From positions 1 to 17,857 of the forward strand of contig NAVB01001854.1 of the NCBI GenBank assembly GCA_002179805.1: a stretch of 17,857 nt of DNA, in the 5' to 3' direction. This stretch comes from Acanthamoeba lenticulata. Lineage: Eukaryota; Discosea; Longamoebia; Acanthamoebidae. This document shows, piece by piece, positions 17,821 to 17,857 of this stretch. Each line of letters begins with the position of its first letter. The first letter of the stretch is position 1. The notes beneath the pieces are model-generated. The model saw only the letters and a list, made by a program, of their open reading frames with translations. It was not told the origin of the DNA and did no database searches. Both the position numbers and the translations under genes were made by a program.

Positions 17821-17857
17821 TTTATTATATTTTAAAAATCAATTTTTCATTATTTTA

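Noticed and set aside
1..17857. CRISPR arrays, insertion sequences, tRNA or rRNA genes
   Set aside because: No regularly spaced direct repeats, terminal inverted repeats with a transposase, or cloverleaf-like segments were recognised; repeats present are microsatellites.

Overview
The window looks like nuclear DNA of a free-living amoeba close to Acanthamoeba. This is inferred from GC-rich exons broken by short introns (about 60-210 bp, GT-AG), very compact spacing, F-box and ankyrin genes, and AATAAA signals close to stop codons. No bacterial operon structure, rRNA, tRNA or CRISPR array was seen. For every spliced gene I chose donors and acceptors by eye and checked that exon phases add up to an open frame. 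All models are predictions.

Layout. (1) 185-1850, minus: a seven-exon gene joining an F-box to an Arf/SR-beta-like GTPase. (2) 1919-2640: a possible short plus-strand gene facing the 3' part of an unrecognised, frameshifted minus-strand gene. (3) About 2641-3845, minus: a tract almost without CpG, holding a broken zinc-finger reading frame. (4) 4107-5762, plus: a two-exon protein joining a PD-(D/E)XK nuclease-like domain to a kinase-like domain, of the Crinkler type. A decayed copy of part of its kinase domain lies just downstream. (5) 6819-8846, plus: a PH domain with a long charged coiled coil. (6) 9074-10833, plus: F-box plus Sec7, like FBXO8. (7) 11017-12474, plus: an ArfGAP zinc finger joined to an acidic, basic-ended tail like the C-terminus of CBF/Mak21/NOC1 proteins. 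(8) 12881-15531, minus: an eight-exon multipass membrane protein. (9) 15754-17820, plus: F-box plus ankyrin repeats.

Three F-box genes occur in 18 kb. Three genes carry Arf-pathway folds (GTPase, Sec7, ArfGAP), and each lacks a hallmark catalytic feature: the G3 motif, the glutamic finger and the arginine finger. Together with the two F-box fusions this suggests an Arf-derived set adapted to binding or ubiquitin targeting rather than ordinary GTP cycling, but that is inference. The nuclease-kinase gene and the CpG-poor tract are the parts most like mobile or effector DNA.
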